A stretch of DNA of 10,009 nt, taken from positions 1 to 10,009 of the forward strand of contig CAMJGB010000061.1 in the NCBI GenBank assembly GCA_946405115.1. The letters run 5' to 3'. The notes under the pieces were generated by a model, which was given only the letters and a program-made list of their open reading frames with translations, was not told the DNA's origin and made no database searches. The DNA is from an uncultured Clostridia bacterium (GTDB lineage: Bacteria > Bacillota > Clostridia > Saccharofermentanales > Saccharofermentanaceae). Shown here in pieces: positions 6,241 to 10,009 of the stretch (position 1 is its first letter; each line of letters starts with the position of its first letter). The position numbers were made by a program, and so were the translations under genes.

Positions 6241-6900
6241 ATGAGACGAGATTATTTCATATGCGTTTTTCTTCTCTGCATATGTTTATCGCTCTTCTAT
6301 GTATGCTTTTTACCTTTGTATTTTGTGTATGGCGAGATTGTACCCCGCGAGTTCGGTCCGGTTGAGACAACCGTAAGCTGGATCTTCTTCGCGATGGTCT
6401 TCGCCGTACTTCCTTTATACGCAGCAATAAAGAAGAAGTTTTGGATGAGTGCAGGTCTTGCCGTTTACGGTATAGTTGCTTCTCTTCCCGTATGGCTTTT
6501 GCCCGGCATGGCAGACAAGCTCGGGGGAGAGGATGCAAGCATCGTTGCGGTAATCTGGGCTTTCCTTCTTAAGGCGATTTACGGCATGGCAGAAGCTCCT
6601 TTTGCTCCTATCACGAGAGCATTCGGTGACAAGGTTACCGAGGGACTTCCGAGGTGGATTATGCCGGTGGCTCTTGTTATCTACGCAGGATGCCAGCTGT
6701 TCAGATTCTATCGCAATGCATACCGTGCAGAGCAGCTTGACCCCATGAAGGCCATAGACAAGACTTCAATAGAGAACGGTCCGAGGAATGTCCGCAAGGC
6801 AGCGATCCCCGAGGTTCTCGGAACAGTAATATCCGCACCCGATACATCCGCGAATACGCCCGCAGCGTCTGATAATGCGGAAGATAGACCGGAAGGATAA
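6241..6900 (+). CDS. Unrecognised multi-span membrane protein
   Basis: I do not recognise this 219-residue protein. Hydrophobic stretches at about 6-28, 43-63, 68-87, 99-118 and 138-155 suggest four or five membrane spans. The loop KKKFW (64-68) and the segment RFYRNAYR (155-162) are basic, which points to the cytoplasmic side. Residues about 163-219 form a polar, probably disordered tail ending in an Ala/Pro/Asp/Glu-rich stretch. The first span is rich in Cys, Phe and Leu and has no clear cleavage site, so it is more likely a membrane anchor than a signal peptide. GGAGG (6229-6233) lies 7 nt before the ATG. The gene is followed after 44 nt by the hemolysin III-type gene in the same direction. 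No catalytic motif is visible, and a transport, regulatory or structural role would be a guess. Confidence 0.78.
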   Translation: MRRDYFICVFLLCICLSLFYVCFLPLYFVYGEIVPREFGPVETTVSWIFFAMVFAVLPLYAAIKKKFWMSAGLAVYGIVASLPVWLLPGMADKLGGEDASIVAVIWAFLLKAIYGMAEAPFAPITRAFGDKVTEGLPRWIMPVALVIYAGCQLFRFYRNAYRAEQLDPMKAIDKTSIENGPRNVRKAAIPEVLGTVISAPDTSANTPAASDNAEDRPEG

Positions 6901-6914
6901 ATCTGTTATATAAT
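6885..6914 (+). promoter_or_regulatory. Possible promoter for the hemolysin III-type gene
   Basis: TAGACC (6885-6890) and a perfect TATAAT (6909-6914) are separated by 18 nt. The -35 lies in the last codons of the preceding membrane-protein gene. Transcription would begin near 6921, about 24 nt before the start codon and before the GGAG (6933-6936) ribosome binding site. The gene group from here to pta could thus have its own transcript. Confidence 0.45.
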
Positions 6915-6944
6915 CTTACGACTTTAAATATCGGAGAATAAAGA

Positions 6945-7748
6945 ATGGCAAAGAACACTAAGCACTGGGAAAAGATGATGTCGAGTGAGAGCGACCGTAA
7001 GGTTGCCAAGGCAGGACAGGATCCCCTCGAAGTCGGACTTTCCGAGATGTCCTGGTTCCAAAGACAGACCAGGAAGGTTAGAAAGACCATAGAGAAGACA
7101 CGTGAGACTTTCGGTGAGGAAGTCGGAAACTCCATCACATCCGGTGTTCTTGCAATCTACTTTCTGTTCATGATCCCCTTCGCTTCAGTTCATTCCTATG
7201 TTAAGGCACCTGAAGGAAAGGAAATCTACGATGCTTTCGGCATAAGCTTCTTCCTTGTATTCGGATTCTTAGCTTCGCTTTTTACAACGATCTATCACTT
7301 CCAGAAGCCCGGTACTCTTCACAAGAGAGTATTCGCGAAGCTTGACCACATCATGGTCTATTATGCAATCCTTGGTGTATTCACACCTCTTTGTCTCTCA
7401 TTGGTCGGAGGCGGATGGGGTATCGGTATCCTTATCGCAGAGTTGGCTCTCGCGCTTCTCGGAACATTCCTCATGATATTCATGTATCCCGATAACAAGA
7501 TCGGAACAAGATTTGCATTATCGATCTACATCGTAATGGGACTTCTCGGTCTGTTTATCCTGAAGCCCTTGCACGCTGCAGCAACAACCGCATCGTTCTG
7601 GCTTATTATTGCAGGTACGCTCGTATATGTTGTCGGTTTGTTCTTCTACTCCGGTAAGAAGTTCAAGTTCTCACATATGGTATGGCACTTGCTCGTAGCC
7701 GTAGCAAATGTGTGCCATGTTCTGGCTTTGGTTTATTTTTTCAGATAA
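6945..7748 (+). CDS. Hemolysin III / PAQR-family membrane protein
   Basis: This 267-residue protein belongs to the hemolysin III family (HlyIII, YqfA, UPF0073), seven-span membrane proteins related to eukaryotic adiponectin receptors. Some members are reported to be hemolytic or to affect membrane lipids; the bacterial reaction is not settled. Family marks are GEEVGNSITSG (57-67), IYH with H118, LDHIMVYY (133-140) with D134, FTP (146-148) and SHMVWH (243-248) with H244 and H248. H118, H244 and H248 are the expected metal ligands of the fold. Hydrophobic spans fill about 66-267. Unusual is a charged N-terminal segment of about 55 residues (basic part RQTRKVRKTIEKTRE, 40-54) ahead of the family core, which is usually about 215 residues long. 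GGAG (6933-6936) is 8 nt upstream of the ATG. The acyl kinase gene starts 15 nt after its stop, so co-transcription is likely. Confidence 0.88.
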   Translation: MAKNTKHWEKMMSSESDRKVAKAGQDPLEVGLSEMSWFQRQTRKVRKTIEKTRETFGEEVGNSITSGVLAIYFLFMIPFASVHSYVKAPEGKEIYDAFGISFFLVFGFLASLFTTIYHFQKPGTLHKRVFAKLDHIMVYYAILGVFTPLCLSLVGGGWGIGILIAELALALLGTFLMIFMYPDNKIGTRFALSIYIVMGLLGLFILKPLHAAATTASFWLIIAGTLVYVVGLFFYSGKKFKFSHMVWHLLVAVANVCHVLALVYFFR

Positions 7749-7763
7749 GCAGGATATATCACA

Positions 7764-8864
7764 ATGAAATTACTTATTATTAACCCCGGTTCCACATCAA
7801 CAAAAGTAAGCCTTTTCGAAGATGAGGAAGTACTTTTCGAGAAGAGTCTTTTCCATGATGCAGACGAGCTTTTGAAGTTCCCGCACGTAAACCTGCAGAT
7901 GCCGTTCCGCTATCAGGTTATTCTCAACATGCTGAGCGAAGAGAACGTAGACCCTGCCTGCATCGATGCTTTCGTAGGAAGAGGCGGCAGCGCTCACACT
8001 CAGCCCGGCGGTATCACGAAGATCGATCAGAAGATGTACGACGACACTGAGGCTGCAGTCGGAGGCTCGGAGCACCCTGCCAAGCTCGGCGTAATGCTTG
8101 CTTGGAAGTTTGCTCATGAGTACAACAAGCCTGCGTTTACATTGAATCCCACTAACGTTGACGAGTACTGCGATTACGCAAGACTTACGGGTATCAAGGG
8201 CGTGTACAGAGTTTCACACTCACATGTACTTAACCAGAAGGCAGTAGCTGAGTACCATGCGAAGAAGCTCGGTAAGAAGTACGAGGACTTAAACCTCATC
8301 GTAGCTCACATCGACGGCGGTATCACGGTAGCTGCACATGATCACGGCAGAATGGTAGACGGCAACATGGGTGCTGACGGTGAGGGTGCTTTCACTCCTA
8401 CAAGAATCGGCTCCGTTCCCGTTCTTGCTTTGCTTGATTACATTGATGAACACGGCACGGATGCTGTACGCCTCCGCTGCTCACGTGCAGGCGGATTCGT
8501 AGATCTGTTCGGCACTGCAAATTCCGACACTATCCACGAGCTTGTTGATGAGGATGACTACAAGGCATCGCTCGTATGGAACACAATGCTTTATCAGATC
8601 TGCAAGATAATCGGCGAGATGAGCTGTGTACTCTGCGGCAAGGTAGACGGCATCCTTCTTACAGGCGGACTTTTAAGATTCGACGACGTGCGTGCAACCA
8701 TCGAGAAAAGATGCGGCTTCATCGCACCCATAAGCGTATATCCCGGAGAGATGGAGCAGGAGGCTTTGGCTCTTCCTGCACTTGCAGTTCTCCGCGGCGA
8801 GAAGGAACCTTTGACTTACCAGGGTAAGGACGTTTGGCAGGGATTCGAAGGAATCGACCTGTAA
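7764..8864 (+). CDS. buk: Butyrate kinase-family acyl kinase
   Basis: This 366-residue acyl kinase of the acetokinase/ASKHA family transfers phosphate from an acyl phosphate to ADP, giving a carboxylic acid and ATP. It resembles butyrate kinase (about 355 residues) more than acetate kinase (about 400). The match includes NPGSTSTK (7-14), VGRGG (71-75), LNQKAV (156-161), KKYEDLNLIVAH (171-182), DGEGAFTPTR (205-214) and LLTGG (298-302). The glycine loop that reads HMGGGTSVGTH in Clostridium acetobutylicum Buk is HIDGGITVAAH here (182-192), a change close to the phosphate site. The next gene encodes phosphate acetyltransferase, not the usual phosphate butyryltransferase, so the true substrate may be acetyl, propionyl or another short acyl phosphate. 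AGGA at about 7751-7754 lies 9 nt before the ATG. The fold and reaction type are secure; the substrate is not. Confidence 0.88.
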   Translation: MKLLIINPGSTSTKVSLFEDEEVLFEKSLFHDADELLKFPHVNLQMPFRYQVILNMLSEENVDPACIDAFVGRGGSAHTQPGGITKIDQKMYDDTEAAVGGSEHPAKLGVMLAWKFAHEYNKPAFTLNPTNVDEYCDYARLTGIKGVYRVSHSHVLNQKAVAEYHAKKLGKKYEDLNLIVAHIDGGITVAAHDHGRMVDGNMGADGEGAFTPTRIGSVPVLALLDYIDEHGTDAVRLRCSRAGGFVDLFGTANSDTIHELVDEDDYKASLVWNTMLYQICKIIGEMSCVLCGKVDGILLTGGLLRFDDVRATIEKRCGFIAPISVYPGEMEQEALALPALAVLRGEKEPLTYQGKDVWQGFEGIDL

Positions 8865-8882
8865 TACAAGGAGGGCTATGAC

Positions 8883-9884
8883 ATGAGCAGACTCATCGAA
8901 AAGATCAAGGCTAAGGCAGCATCTGACGTTAAGAAGATCGTACTCCCCGAGGGTGACGAGAAGCGTACCGTAGAGGCAGCTTCCATCCTTAAGAAGGAAG
9001 GTCTTGCTGAGCCTATCCTCCTCGGAGATCCCGCTTCGGTTAATGCAACTGCATCCGAGCTTGGCGTAGATATCACAGGCATCGAGATCATCGATCCTGC
9101 TACAAGCCCCAAGGCTTCCTCTTATGCAGGCGCTCTCTACGCTCTTCGTAAGGAGAAGGGTGTTACTTTGGAAGATGCAGAGAAGCTCGTTGCTGATCCC
9201 ATGTACTACGGAATCATGATGATCAAGCTTAACGAAGCAGACGGTCTTGTATCCGGTGCCGTTCACACAACAGGCGACATGCTTCGTCCCGCATTGCAGA
9301 TCATTAAGACCAAGCCCGAGATGAAGGTCGTATCTTCAAGCTTCCTCATGGACTGCCCGAACAGCGACCTCGGCGAAGACGGACTTCTCGTATATTCAGA
9401 CTGTGTAGTAATGCCTTGTCCTTCTGCTGACGAGCTTGCTTATATCGCTATCGCTACAGCTGATACGGCTAAGAGATTGTGCGGCTTTACAGAACCCCGT
9501 GTAGCAATGCTCTCATTCTCAACAAAGGGATCTGCAAAGCATGATCTCGTTACTAAGGTTCAGCAGGCTGTTGCCAAGGCACATGAGCTCGCACCTGATC
9601 TTCTCCTCGACGGTGAGATGCAGTTCGACGCAGCTTTGGTGCCCGAGATCGGCGCAAGCAAGGCTCCCGGCAGCCCCGTAGCAGGACGTGCAAACATTCT
9701 CGTATTCCCTGACCTTCAGGCAGGAAATATCGGTTATAAGATCACACAGAGAATCGGTGGGGCAGAGTGCTTCGCAGTTCTTCAGGGCCTTCAGAAGCCC
9801 TGTAACGATCTTTCCCGCGGCTGTTCCGTTGAGGATATCGTTAACACAGTTGCCATGACAGCCGTTCAGGCTCAGGATGCCTGA
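8883..9884 (+). CDS. pta: Phosphate acetyltransferase (short, Pta type)
   Basis: This 333-residue cytosolic enzyme exchanges CoA on acetyl-CoA for phosphate to give acetyl phosphate, the substrate for ATP production by an acyl kinase. It has the length of the single-domain Pta of fermenting Bacillota and archaea, without the N-terminal domains of E. coli Pta. Diagnostic parts are VLPEGDEKRTVEAA (20-33), TTGDMLRPALQI (129-140, R135), GSAKH (216-220), FPDLQAGNIGYK (275-286) and DLSRGCSVEDIV (309-320). S311, R312 and D318 match catalytic S309, R310 and D316 of the Methanosarcina thermophila enzyme. The sequence is clearly Pta and not phosphate butyryltransferase. An AGGAGGG site (8869-8875) sits 7 nt before the ATG, and only 18 nt separate it from the acyl kinase stop, so the pair is one transcription unit. 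A strong terminator follows. Confidence 0.95.
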   Translation: MSRLIEKIKAKAASDVKKIVLPEGDEKRTVEAASILKKEGLAEPILLGDPASVNATASELGVDITGIEIIDPATSPKASSYAGALYALRKEKGVTLEDAEKLVADPMYYGIMMIKLNEADGLVSGAVHTTGDMLRPALQIIKTKPEMKVVSSSFLMDCPNSDLGEDGLLVYSDCVVMPCPSADELAYIAIATADTAKRLCGFTEPRVAMLSFSTKGSAKHDLVTKVQQAVAKAHELAPDLLLDGEMQFDAALVPEIGASKAPGSPVAGRANILVFPDLQAGNIGYKITQRIGGAECFAVLQGLQKPCNDLSRGCSVEDIVNTVAMTAVQAQDA

Positions 9885-9908
9885 TCTAAGGTTGAATTGA
9901 TTGCTTTG

Positions 9909-9935
9909 ACCGCGGTCGTTTGATCGCGGTTTTTT
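9909..9935 (+). terminator. Strong intrinsic terminator after pta
   Basis: ACCGCG (9909-9914) pairs with CGCGGT (9925-9930), and the stem continues inward through a G-T wobble and two more pairs to a GTTT tetraloop (9918-9921). Six Ts (9930-9935) follow, the first shared with the stem. It closes the transcription unit ending with pta, 24 nt past the stop codon. Confidence 0.93.
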
Positions 9936-9942
9936 GTTGTAA

Positions 9943-9961
9943 ATGTAAAATCCGTTTACAT
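9943..9961. promoter_or_regulatory. 7-bp inverted repeat, possible operator
   Basis: ATGTAAA (9943-9949) and TTTACAT (9955-9961) are exact reverse complements around a 5-bp spacer, a symmetric 19-bp site typical of dimeric regulators. It lies after the pta terminator and upstream of a TATAAT at 9996-10001, so it may control a gene beyond the window. No regulator can be assigned. Confidence 0.35.
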
Positions 9962-9995
9962 AAGGTTTACTAAATGTGACGTTTGTTCACGCCCA

Positions 9996-10001
9996 TATAA
10001 T
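9996..10001 (+). promoter_or_regulatory. Possible -10 element for a downstream gene
   Basis: A perfect TATAAT lies 8 nt before the window end. No good -35 is seen at 16-18 nt. In AT-rich intergenic DNA such a hexamer may be accidental, and the gene it would serve is not in the window. Confidence 0.25.
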
Positions 10002-10009
10002 TAATTTGA

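Noticed and set aside
8883..9884. Phosphate butyryltransferase (Ptb), as expected beside a Buk-like gene
   Set aside because: The GSAKH, FPDLQAGNIGYK and DLSRGCSVEDIV motifs are those of Pta, and the catalytic Ser, Arg and Asp align with the Methanosarcina enzyme.
9975..9990. CRP-like site (TGTGA ... TCAC)
   Set aside because: The spacer is 7 instead of 6 nt and the right arm is incomplete; a chance match is more likely.

Overview
The window reads as chromosomal DNA from an anaerobic Bacillota, most likely a gut or rumen Clostridia. The grounds are moderate GC, strong GGAGG-type ribosome binding sites, protein matches of clostridial type (DeoB, DeoC, butyrate kinase, short Pta) and an intracellular GH3 glycosidase with the domain order known from Ruminococcus albus and Butyrivibrio fibrisolvens. 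The species cannot be named from the sequence. I see no phage, transposase, CRISPR, rRNA or tRNA.

Left part, minus strand (1-2061): a single 609-codon gene fuses phosphopentomutase (DeoB) to deoxyribose-5-phosphate aldolase (DeoC) with almost no linker. The two consecutive steps of deoxyribose-1-phosphate catabolism therefore sit on one polypeptide. Downstream of it, still on the minus strand, is a 29-codon hydrophobic mini-ORF with a strong ribosome binding site. Its stop codon lies next to a perfect 19-bp inverted repeat.

Middle, plus strand (2062-6155): a divergent promoter region with a small palindrome separates deoB-deoC from a compact DEAD-box RNA helicase. After a weak terminator comes a 930-residue cytoplasmic GH3 beta-glycosidase with a swapped domain order: sandwich and FnIII-like domains first, catalytic barrel second.

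Right part, plus strand (6156-10009): a near-perfect 26-nt palindrome ends right before the ribosome binding site of an unrecognised membrane protein. It is followed by a hemolysin III/PAQR-type membrane protein with an extra N-terminal segment, a divergent butyrate-kinase family acyl kinase and a phosphate acetyltransferase. A strong intrinsic terminator closes the group. The last 70 bases look like the control region of a gene beyond the window.

Together the genes suggest a sugar- and nucleoside-fermenting anaerobe. GH3 releases sugars from beta-glucosides. DeoB-DeoC turns deoxyribose-1-phosphate into glyceraldehyde-3-phosphate and acetaldehyde. Pta plus the acyl kinase converts acyl-CoA to acid and ATP. 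The points most worth attention are the DeoB-DeoC fusion, the unusual pairing of a butyrate-kinase-like enzyme with Pta instead of Ptb, and the mini-ORF with its inverted repeat.
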